DNA from: Gymnorhina tibicen
Taxonomy: Eukaryota; Chordata; Aves; Passeriformes; Artamidae
DNA: 64,000 nucleotides
Direction of reading: 5' to 3'
Assembly (NCBI GenBank): GCA_013399875.1
Contig: VXAZ01001116.1
Span: 1,037,696 to 1,101,695, forward strand
Shown: piece by piece, positions 53,640 through 64,000 of the stretch
How the letters are laid out: each line of letters opens with the position of its first letter
How positions within the stretch are numbered: position 1 is the stretch's first letter
Translations under genes and position numbers: made by a program
Notes under the pieces: model-generated
Databases searched by the model: none
What the model saw: the letters and a program-made list of their open reading frames with translations, nothing else
Told to the model about the DNA's origin: nothing

Positions 53640-54015
53640 AGTGCTGTACTGGCAGGTGATTTTTTTTTTCCCACTGCTTATTTCACATCTTCTCTGCTGT
53701 GCAAGGTTGTTTTCTTCTTATGACCCTTCTTATGAGTCTCTCTTTTCTGTGTCTTGTTTATGCTTCAGTATTTCTGCCTTACCAAACATTGTGCTCATTA
53801 CTTTACCTTCCTTCTCTCTCTGTTTTTTGTCCACTCATGTATTTTCTCTCATTTTTGTTCCCTTTCATATATCTTCTTCTTATATCTCTTTTTTTTCCCT
53901 CTGTGTCATTCTTTTTATACCCTCTCCTGCTCTCTCCTTTCTGACATCTCACTTCTGTCCACTGCCTTGCTCTACCTTCCTCCTGACATTTTTTCTCCAA
54001 GCTGTTCCTTTGGTC
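53640..54015 (+). repeat. Pyrimidine-rich low-complexity tract
   Basis: The plus strand is dominated by T and C over about 375 bp, with clusters such as cttctctctctg and tctcttttttttccctctg. It is not a clean short-unit repeat. The Phe/Leu/Ser-rich frames here (53641-54057, 53754-54143) are produced by this composition and are not membrane proteins. Confidence 0.8.
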
Positions 54016-57000
54016 ACTGTCCTTTTCCTCCCTTACATTTACATATATTTTACTTAAATATTACATATATATGTGTATACATCTATCTCCACATCTTCCA
54101 CTCTCCAGCTGAAACAAAGAAATTACTCATGCTGATAGTCTGATCCTATTTCATCCCTTTCTCAGCACCTGAAATACACTGCTCCTGCTCTTCCTCAAAC
54201 GTATGTATTGGGTAGACTGAAGAATTAAGTATGTGGGAAATGTTCCTAAATTCAGAAGTGTACTTAAGAAGACATCTTGCTCAGGCTGCACTGTGAACAG
54301 AGCAGATGTTGTGTTCCCACTGACAGTACCAGAGGAGGACTTTAAGCCCCTTGAACTCAAGGACATAATGACATTCTTTTTACGTTTCTCAATTTCAGGT
54401 TTTTTGTAATGAAAAGACTATCATTTTAAATGAGGGATGCTGCCGTATCTTTGAGTTATCTGTTGGATGCTGGACTGACCCAAAATAAGACCTCACAAAA
54501 TGTTTTTCCCCTCAGTTTTGTTTTATGCATTTGTTAAGCCACTTGTGTGCAGCTATTGGGAGAGAAATACTTTCTCCTCCTCAGAGCTAAGCTCTTCCTC
54601 TGTAAAGGGTTCTATGTGGGGTGAGACTAGGATCTCAGCTTGTCAGCTTCCCTTTTTTCTGGAGCCAGGAGGAGAGGAGAGAGCTGTGACTGCAGGATCA
54701 TATGCATTGGGTGGGAGATAGAAGAATAGATGCATAATCCAAAAATGTTACATTAACCTCAGGGGGTGGGGGGAAGAGTTGTTTAATAATTTTTCCCCTT
54801 GACTGTCACCAACTACAAACACCATCATTGGGGATCAAGGGCAATTGTTAGATTTTGCTATTTAAAAAGAGTCCTAAGTTTTAAAAAATATCATTTATTA
54901 TTTAAACTACTTTTTTTTGTTGTTCAAAGGGCTTACTACTAACTGGCTGAAATGAAAACAGCTCCATCCCACGGATTCCACCTCCGCTTTCTGGCAGCTT
55001 ACCTGACTCATAAAGAGAGGGGGGGTTTTATATGCCACCTACATCGACTCAACATTTTCCTTTGTGGTGAGACTTAATCACCACCCTTGTCATATTATTT
55101 CATCGACCCTCTTGGAGTAGGAATTCTTTACCTTTCAAACCAGCCTTAAAACTTCTTATAAAATAGGGTGAGGTTTTTTTCTGAATTTGGTGAAAGTACA
55201 TAGGTGGTCCAATGCAGTAAGGTTTTCTGTGTTATTTATTAAAAAATAGCCTTTACCCAAGGATCATGGAAGAGAGAGTTTCCATTTGCAGAGAACACAT
55301 CTCTGACATGAGATGTGTCACCTGGAGAGTGGAAATCCATCAGCTGAAGGTAGAGGACCATCCCCCGGGTAATCACGGCAGGTGGTGTGTGCTGAGGGGG
55401 AAACTGTGGGCTTTTAGCCACAATGATCAAGGATGTAAGTGGGCAAGATTTGTCAGGTGCAGTGCCTGTATTAGACAGAGTCAGGAAAGATGGACATGCT
55501 TTTGGGTACATCAGATCTCTCCTTATAACCTGTTTGTATAACCTGTGTGACTCTGTCTCTTGTGGGGAGAGAGATCGTATGAAGTAGCCTGATACTTGTC
55601 AAGCAGAAAATACTGCGCAAAAGAAGACTGAAAGGTAGGAATGAAAACAAAACACACAGGTGGCAACGCAATAGGCAATGTGTGCAGGAGGCAATGGAAG
55701 AAAGGGTAGAAGAACAGAGCTACTCCAGGAAGGTTGTTGGGAGTTACAAAGAGGACATGAGTTACCCTAGAAAGCTTGAGCAGAAAGGTCTGTGACATTT
55801 TTTCTGAAGAGATTCTTGAAATGAGGTAGGGGAAGGGCAGAATGCAAGGTACCGCTCTGGAGCTCAGCACTTAAAGATAAAACCTCGTGTGAAGGGAGGC
55901 CAGAGAAAGCATTTGGTAAGAGTCTCCCCATTTCTCTGTCACAAAGGCAGGTAGAATCAAGGAATGGGAAGGAAAGGGGAAAATCAAAAGGACTGAAGTG
56001 AAGCATTGGCAAATAACAGTGAAGGAAGAGTAGGGAAGGGAAGCTGCTTCCACGTTGACAGAAAGGGAGAAGTCCTCTTTGGGTTTTCTGGGGTACCTGG
56101 AAATTGACTGAGTAGCAAGTGGGGTGCTGCAAGATGGGAGACAGGGAGCATCCTGTCAGGAAGGAGCTCTCTGACCATACCTAATATAAATATAGGCTAT
56201 TTTCATTCTTGATGTGTTTAAGTCTTAAAATGCACTGCAGGTGCAGCAGCTCTGCCCTGAAGATATGGAGGCTGCAGCTGTCTTGACCTTCCTGTACCAC
56301 CCCCCTCTTTCTCACACGCTGGAATTAACCCCATGTTATCTCCTCTCCTGCACTGTGGGTCCTCAGCCCAGCTCCAGTCATCCTCCTTATTGATTGCACC
56401 TGCCTGATAACTGGGACACAACTCAAGATAAGGACTTAGCAGTCACCTGCAAAGATGTGTTTCTGGAAGCAGAGGCACTAATGAGCTCTGTAGAGGGAGT
56501 GTGCTGGGAGAGGCACCAGCAGGGAGGGAGAAGAGCAAAGGGTGAGCACTTCATCTGAGGAAGAAACACCTTGGGGGGACTATCAGACTAAAGCAGTGAG
56601 GAAACTAAGGGCATGGAAAGCTCAGGAGGAAAGTGAATGTGGAAGGATGGAGCCAAGGATGGTTAAAAATAACAGTATTGTACAGCTAATATGGCACTCC
56701 ACTGGCATTTTAAACCTGCTTTTTTAAACCAAGCCTTTGAAAACCCTTCTGAGTTTTGAAAAGCAAGCTTTGCTTTTAATTGTGGCAATTGCTACTGACC
56801 ATCTAGGACCACTGTCATTTTGTCCAGCAACCCACATTTTCTTCACTGCTGGTCTTCTGATTGCAACCAAGTCTTGCTCTTTGCACCCTTGCCTGATGTA
56901 AATATTAGTGTATCCCCAGTTATGCCTTGATTTCTCTGGAAGGGAGATGGTGTTTTGTAGCTTGCATTAGTATAGTGACTGGCACACTAAATCCATGTGA

Positions 57001-59857
57001 TAACGATGCTATCACAAATTAGAGGTAAATTAAAACACTATTGACAAGCAATTTGTACAATGTTGGAATTTGGGCATGGGCTAACTTGACAGACATTTCT
57101 TTTAAGGTTTCTGGAGAGCTGCCAGTTTTTCAACCCTGTGGCTGTTCAAAGTACTGTGTTAGTCTCTGTACAAATGCCACATGTGAGACAGGACCAAGTG
57201 GCAGCAAACCTGCTGGGGCTTTGAACCTCCTGGCACTTGTAATGGATGTGAGAAAAAGAAAGAAGGAACAATAAATAAAAGAATAAAGGAAGAGAAGTAC
57301 AAAGTGAAGGACATCTGTGCATTTTGATAACAATTCTTCAGTAGCACAGCACCACAGAAGAATGTTGCGTGGTTAATGTAGAGCAGTTACTTGCTGTGCT
57401 GGAGCCATTTCTTAGAATTTTTATTTTTTTTAATACCAAGTTTTGTCTTTGAAATATGGAAGGCATGGATTTCTTCATCTTTTTCCCCTCCTCCCTTGCC
57501 TTTATCCTCCCACTTCCAAGTAAGGATGTAAGTGAGGTTCCCTCTCATCTCCAGTGTAAATTTATTCATGAACATTTTAAAACGGCTTATTGTCAGTTCT
57601 TGTTTCAGAGTTCACTTTTACTTTCAATAACTCTTGTGTCCTTAGTGCTCACCCCTATCTGTTTCTGGAGAAAAGCCAGCTTGCCTCTTCAGGAGAGCTT
57701 TGCCGGAGCTGGCTGTCCCAGCCCTGCTTCTGTCCTCTCTTTCCATCTAACAGACTCTGCATTTTCCTGCTTCCTACAGAAGATGACCTCTAATGCTCAG
57801 AGGACTCTCTGCCTGTGGTAATGTGATCTGGTGGCAGCAGCAGAAAAAGGTGTCAGCAGTCTTGGATTGTGTTCCCAATCCAGTTATTGAATGATGTGAG
57901 ATCTGGGGAAGGGCATTTATCTTTGTTTCCCTGCAGGCTCCAGTAATAGTCACACATCTCTGTTTTACAGTAAAATTGCTTTTACCATGCCAAATTAATA
58001 ATTAATACACACATTACAACATTTTCAGTATCCTGTAGCAATGAAATCAGATGCTGTGCCACTTGCTGCCCTTTAGCTTGAGCCGTGGCATGCAGTCCTT
58101 TTGGATATACCTGCCTGGTACCCCCACCTCCCGTGTTTACACTCTGTGTTCCCAGGCACCCAGGCGTTACCACCGTGATGAAGCAGCTTTCACATATCCC
58201 TGGCTTTTTTGATTGCATGCTTTCTGCTATTTTTTCTGAAACCATTTTCAGGACTTGCTGAAATGGGAGTAATGTAACTGGGAAGTGATGATTGAAGTGA
58301 GAGACTCTCATTTAGAAGGAATGTCGGTCATGATTGGTTACATCTGCACACGTCATGCCCTTGCCTGACACTTTCTCCCCGTGTAGGGGGAGAGTTGATG
58401 GTGGTAATGCCCAGGTCTGTTGAGCATACATGCCTTAGACCCATGTACATACCTTGAAGGTTGTTAAAAGGTTTTGCTGGGTTTATTTCATTCACGGCAT
58501 TGAGAATATGTGGTAACACCTGCATTACGATGTACCTATCACATCACTCATAAGAGCTTTAATGACCTTGGTCTGGTCTTCAGCCTAATATGGGCACGTA
58601 GCTTTCCACTTCAGCATGGGTTTATGTCCAAATTGTTATTCCCAGTCTGTGTGGTTTGGTCAAACTACACATTTTGGGGTACAATCTCAGTTTTTGTTTC
58701 TTTTTGCTACATAAATTATCTGTGGCACTGGAAAAGGGTTATAGGAACCTGCTAAAACCTGGATATGGGGTGTGTAGGAGGAAGAGGTGCTGTATATGTC
58801 TGCATTGGTTCCCACATAACTCCTACCTTAACTCAGAGCAGCTCTCATCTCTTGAGGAGGATTCTTCTCCCTCTCCCACCCACTCTCTCCTTACGGCCTG
58901 CAGGTGCTGGGCTGTAGCTTCTCTCCTATTTTGGGCTGAATGGCTGATTTAGCACATTTTTAATGGATGCCTTTTTCAGCACTTATGAAAATAGTCTAGA
59001 ATTTTGATAATTCTCCCTTACTCCATAAAATGCATAAAAATAGTTTGCTTAAATGTGATAGCAGTTCTTTAGGCTTATTATCATTGCTAGTTTAGAGACC
59101 ATGGCTCCACTGTAGAAGGAGTTATTTAGATAGAGCAGCCTTAGTGAGTTTTTGCTCTTCTGCTTTTCCAGAGAAATTGAAATGATGTGGATAAAGATCA
59201 AGTGATTGTCATTTTTGATACAGCACAGAGCAATTTATTTCAGATCTGCACTTTTTATTTTCAATAGCATAGGGTGTCTTGGCATAAGTAAAGCACCTTT
59301 CTTCCACTGGTATTACAGACCCCAGTCATCTATGATTTTTGTTCTCACACCTGTCTCCAATGGTCTGTACTTTTTGCAAACCACCAAAAAGATGTGTAGA
59401 TCTTGTGATGCTTCTGAACAGCGGAGCTGCTGTGATGTCTTGCTCCTTCTGCCCAGCAGGATTGTTCCAGGTCAGCTGGAGATCAGCTGCCCTTACATGG
59501 TTAGCAGGCTCTGATCTCTCCCTACCTCCAGAGCAATTTTGCTGAGTTAGTCAAAGGAGGGGAGCTAAACCCTGCAACTGGATGCAGGGTTGCTGCTGAC
59601 AGGTTGACTCCCAGTGGGTCCAGTTGAGTTGAAGTGGGATACGAAGGGAAAAGAAGGCTGTTGCTTGAGGAAAGGATTTGTGGCAGAAGCAGAAAATCCT
59701 GATGATTCTAAAACTTGGGAGAGGAAGCTCATGCTGCATTTTACGTTGTGTGAGGTTTTGAGTTGTTGATAAAACCCCGGGAAGGAAGTGAGCCTGGTTG
59801 TGTTCTCTGTTGGACTGCACTGGACTGAGGGCTTCCTGAGGATGGTTGTGATAATAC

Positions 59858-59910
59858 AGAATCACGGAATATTCCGAGCTGGAAGGGACCCACGAGGATC
59901 ATCTCCTGCA
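59858..59910 (-). mobile_element. CR1 LINE 3' tail remnant, minus orientation
   Basis: On the plus strand the phrase acagaatcacggaatattcc followed by gagctggaagggacccacga and ggatcatc is the reverse complement of the last ~50 bp of a CR1 3' UTR. The next bases do not continue the family consensus, so only the tail was inserted or survives. Confidence 0.88.
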
Positions 59911-62779
59911 GGTTTCTCTGAAACCCTGGCACTCTGTGGGAAAGCTGACTGGAGTGTAATTGTAGCAAATGCTGGTACTAGGTGTACCCCACATACATTT
60001 AACAGGTATTGATCCATAGAAAACATCATTTCTCCTTTTTGTATTTATTGGATACTGGTGCTCAAGCTCGTAGATCAGAGATATCCCAAAGGAAGTAGAC
60101 AATGAGTACTCTTACAGAGAGCAGATAATAAAGCTTTTTTAAGTACTTGTTTATTAACAGTTACAAAACCTTGATAAAATATGAGGTCTGATTTTTATAA
60201 GGTACTGAGCCTTTTGGATTCCAGTGGAAATCAATGTCAGCTGTTGGTCCTAAGCATCTCTAAACATTGTACTTGTGGTTTCAGACCTGTGTTTAATCCC
60301 CATTGACTTCAGATACTCTTTTAATCATCATAAGGACTGCAGTATTTAGTCTCCTGACAGTCATTCTTCTTGCGACACTGTCTCTCTGTTGCTGTACTTG
60401 ACTTGTGGGTAAGGTTTTATTTTCTTTAAAATTTCAATGTATCTTCTCTTTAGAGAGCTCTGATCTAGGGTCCTGCTCCTTACTTTGTAGGTAATAATAC
60501 ATAATCTCTGATTGATACCCCTACAGCCTTGAGAAGTACTTGCAACTTGGGCAGAAGTAGCACAAGAAATTACAGCTGTTACTGGTGATTAAAAATGTGC
60601 TTTCTAAAAATCATTAATTGAAATTAAAGAGCAGGAAAGATTCACGTAGGGAATATTCTGTACTGAGCTCACAAGCAATGGGTTAACACAAGCAAGGTAA
60701 GTATCAGTCAAAGAGCTCAGACACAGTGTTCTGTTCTGCTTGTATGTGTTCTAAAGAAATCTAAAGATCTATGTGAACATTTTGTGTCTGTGTCAGGGAC
60801 TGAGTTTGTAGTGTTTCTTTCTTTGTAAGGGAGTAGGGGTCATCTTCAGTTTTAACCTATAGTCACAGTCCTCTGTTCCCTAGAAAACTGCATGTGTATA
60901 TCCAAGTTGGAAAGGTAGCCATTTAAATGAAAACTTCACAGAAACAGTGATATAAAGTACAGCAGAGCATGTGAAAGTAGGGATGGGGTCTTATTATTGA
61001 TACCGGATTACTGGGGAGGAAACCTAGGATCCCAGGACTGTTTTCTGCACCCCTCCACCATTGGAAGAAATCGGGCATTTCAGATTAGTTTACCTTATTC
61101 TAGGAAATTCTCCTCCTCTTTACTTCAAAGCAAATATTACCTCATCATCACATGCTAGACAACATATCGAGGGAAAAATTCCTTCCAGACCAAAATATAA
61201 CTATCAGTTTTTGCACGAGGCAACATCACCAGTGTCTCACAGTGACTCATCATGCTTCTGATCTGCTTTATACCTGAGGCAGAGCTTGCTACTGAATAAT
61301 CACAAATATTGTTTGTTTTCTCAGCTGTTACTATATAATGACACCTGACAGACGAACAAATTCTTGTATAATAGTAGATGGCTATGCATAATAAAAGGAA
61401 GGGGATTTGCAGTTTGCAGAAATTCTCTTTTCCAATAACAGTCATTTGTTGACACCTGGTAATTTGTAAACTATATTTACCAGATCTTACAAGCATTTCA
61501 GAGTAGGTGAATCCATTAGAAAGCCTTTTCCTTTTGGTGGAAACATTCCCTAATTTGTGTCCTTTGTGTTTCAAAGAAATAAAACAAAAAGCAGCAGCAA
61601 ATTTCACTTTATATTTCTTGGTATGTAAGAATAAAGCCAAGTATTCTTTCTCTTATACAGTAGGAGAAAATGAGGAAAGGGACAGTAATTAGTTCTGTCC
61701 AACAGGACATTCCTGTTTAAGGGGCAGAACTATCAGCAGGTGCCCATTGGCTCTCATTTGCTCTAGCAAGGATTAAAGTAGAACATCAAAAGATTAACAA
61801 ATATCAGAATTTCAGATACCAAAAGAGGAGAACTGGAGTTTTTCCTACAAATGTTTAATTTGTCACCAAAACCTCCTTAGAACAAAATGCTGATTCTAGA
61901 TACGTAACTTTTGTGGTTCACTAGGAAATTACAGAAAGGGCATGGGGATTTACAGTGGATGCCCCAGAGCTCATCATAGCAAGGACAGCTTTTAAAAGAA
62001 AAAAGAAAGTAAAAGAAATCCAAGTGCTGTTTCCAGCCCTGCATGAGGAGAGGTCCAGAAGGCTAGCTCATAATCCACCCATAGTCACCCATGCACACTG
62101 CTCGCATCAGCTTGGCACTGGTCCTACAGACTCAGCAGCAAGGCCAAAAATGATCAAAAATCCTGCAGGAGCTTCCCTGCCTGTCTCTCTCCATTGATCT
62201 ATCAAGCCTCAGGAAGAGAGACAGCATGAGGTTCCACGTGGGATTTCTCAGCAGGGCTCCTCTCCCATTTCAGATCTGAGAGACTGTGGTGATTTGTATC
62301 TTTGAATATGTTTTTCCGTTCAGTTTCCTTTTAATGATGCTGAAGAAAGGAGTGTCAACACAGAGGAAGATGTATCTGTCACTCAGCACTGCTCTGGTTT
62401 CTGGCAGCAGTCAGGCTGCTGCTTGGAGCTGGCTAGAAAAATGACTGTGGTTGGTTTTGTTGTTGGTTTTCTGAGGAAGGAAAAAACTGCCAGCACTGGT
62501 AACTGATTTAACTCAGAGCATACAAAGCCATAAAGAAAAAAATGTTCCCAGAGATTTTCTTCAAAAACCTGAAACCTTCCAAATGTGCTGCTTGAAAGTG
62601 CCTTCTCTTGCACGGCCATACCCTGTGTCCCAGGGACTTAAGTGGCTTGGACCTGGAGATAAACACCATCTCTTCTTAGGGGTCCATGTGGGAATCTCAG
62701 GCTGCTGTATCCCATGAGAAATATCAATCAAGGGAACACAGCTCATAAAGCGTGTTCTACCCAGTTTCAGTCTCCAAAA

Positions 62780-62970
62780 GTCACAGAATGGATGAGGTTG
62801 GAGGTGCCTCTGGCAAACATGTCGTTCAGTCTGTGCTCAGAGCAGGGTCAGCCGCTGTGGGTTCCTCAGAGCCATGTCCAGTTAGATTTTGAGTATCTCC
62901 GAGGACGGAGATCCCGCAACCTCTCTGAGCAACCTGTACCCAGTGCTTGGTCTGCCTCACAGCAGAGAAG
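62780..62970 (-). mobile_element. CR1 LINE 3' fragment, minus orientation
   Basis: The plus strand shows the reverse-complement CR1 order: gtcacagaatggatgaggtt, gagcagggtcagc, ttttgagtatctccgaggac, cgcaacctctctgagcaacc, then cccagtgcttggtctgcctc and cagagaag. This is about 190 bp of the 3' UTR and ORF2 end, moderately diverged. The frame at 62714-63007 overlaps it and is not a gene. Confidence 0.92.
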
Positions 62971-64000
62971 TCAATCATGCTGGCAACACTTCCAAAACAA
63001 AAGCTAGTAATTGTTAACCTCTTCAGGTTCTCCCTCCAACTCTCTTTTTATTTTTTTTCCTTAAGGAAACAAAGATATGCAACTATTTTTATAGAAAGAA
63101 ACCATTCTTTTAAAGGTCGCATAGTGTTTTCCTCAACAAACTCTCCACATGGACACTTTGGGAATAATCCCACTACTTCTGTCTTTATACCAGAGCAGCA
63201 CCTGCTGTGGGTTGTGTTGCACTGTTGACCATTATTAACATTATTTATTTAACACCTGGCAAATGCACTCAGGCTCTGTGTGCTAGGCACTGCCCAAATG
63301 CACCACAAAGAACACAACCTGTTTTCAAAGGTGTTATTTACCTGTTAAACAGTCAGCTGCAAAGAAATGGGTGGAGAGAAGCACAAGCTTTTGTGCTAAT
63401 CCCTGAACTTCAGCATCATTGCTTCCCACATTGCAGCCATACATGGGAGAAGAGTGAGGTCCAGGCTGTGCTACCCAAGGGTATTAACTGATTAAATGGA
63501 TGGGGATGTCCTGTAGATGTGACCTGTTCTGGAGCCATATGAAATCACTCTAGTGCCTGTTGGGCTCTGTATTAATTTTTTAAAAGCTGCAGTAGGAGTG
63601 CACTTAAGAATTAATACATATTTTAGAAGGATATACTTTTCAAAAAGCTTAAGAAATACTCATTTGCATTTTTCAGTTGTGGTGTTTTTCAGTCAGGAAT
63701 TAAGCTCAAAAGAAAAAGAAGCAAGTGCACAGTTACTGCTTCTTGTAGAAAAATAATTTTCCATTGAAAAGACATGTTTTTGAGTCTACAAACAGAGCAG
63801 TAGGGGATTTCCTTTCCCAATACTGCTTCCCGAATAGAGAAAAAAGGAAGAAAATTTGTGATTTCACCAGACGAAGAAAACGCGGTGTTTAAGGGGGTAG
63901 GTGTCACTTTTGAAGGGTGTCCAGAACTTTTGGGGTAGTCCAGCACTTGCCCTTCCAAATGCCACCACTGGGAAGAAAGCCAGGAAAAATTAAGAAAGGA

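Larger units (their letters stand above)
52121..64000. other. Upstream flank of GRAMD4 without a recognisable gene
   Basis: About 11.9 kb lies to the right of the CpG island. I see two CR1 fragments (59858-59910, 62780-62970), a long pyrimidine-rich tract (53640-54015), a short ACATATATATGT palindrome at 54064-54075 and a purine-leaning stretch at about 55560-56150. No open frame shows a domain I recognise, and none has convincing splice sites. By mammalian synteny the next gene in this direction would be CELSR1, whose large cadherin-repeat first exon is not in the window. Confidence 0.7.

Noticed and set aside
53641..54143. Hydrophobic Phe/Leu/Ser-rich frames resembling a multi-pass membrane protein
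   Set aside because: Hydrophobicity follows directly from the T/C-rich DNA (TTT, CTT, TCT codons). Overlapping frames in two registers look the same.
55523..56178. Overlapping minus-strand frames in a purine-rich region
   Set aside because: Stop-poor because of strand composition. Several registers are open together and no domain is visible.
1..64000. CRISPR arrays, bacterial operons, phage genes, tRNA or rRNA genes
   Set aside because: Nothing of the kind was seen on either strand by eye. The window is a vertebrate intron-rich locus.

Overview
The window is vertebrate, and almost certainly bird, nuclear DNA. It has long AT-leaning introns, a CpG island, and a repeat load dominated by CR1 LINE fragments (six copies recognised, both orientations) plus two solo-LTR-like elements. 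No SINE-rich or L1-rich mammalian background is visible. The species cannot be named from the sequence alone.

The one gene that can be supported is GRAMD4 (GRAM domain-containing 4, also called DIP or KIAA0767), on the minus strand. The window carries its 5' part: a CpG island with a candidate first exon (donor at 51276/51277), then coding exons at 26937-27147, 18507-18627 and 4570-4690. They join in phase and encode the N-terminal 134 or so residues (from the internal ATG at 27098), ending in the charged coiled coil. The rest of the protein, including the membrane segments and the GRAM domain, must be encoded beyond the left edge. Identity rests on recalled similarity to the vertebrate GRAMD4 N-terminus, supported by perfect splice sites and phase.

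Layout. 1-4569: partial intron 4 with one CR1 tail. 4570-4690: coiled-coil exon. 4691-18506: intron 3, with a 1.27-kb CR1 copy carrying a dead reverse transcriptase and an ERV-type solo LTR. 18507-18627: exon 3. 18628-26936: intron 2. 26937-27147: exon 2 with the canonical start. 27148-51276: 24-kb intron 1 with a short LTR, two CR1 tails and a 66-nt imperfect hairpin. About 50490-52120: GC-rich promoter island interrupted by a 244-bp assembly gap. 52121-64000: gene-free upstream flank with two CR1 fragments and a long pyrimidine-rich tract.

I found no undescribed biological system. The most useful leads are an in-frame upstream ATG in the candidate first exon that would lengthen GRAMD4 by 26 residues, the 45.5-kb hairpin, and the gap that hides the probable transcription start. 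Nearly all other open reading frames look like chance or repeat-derived frames.
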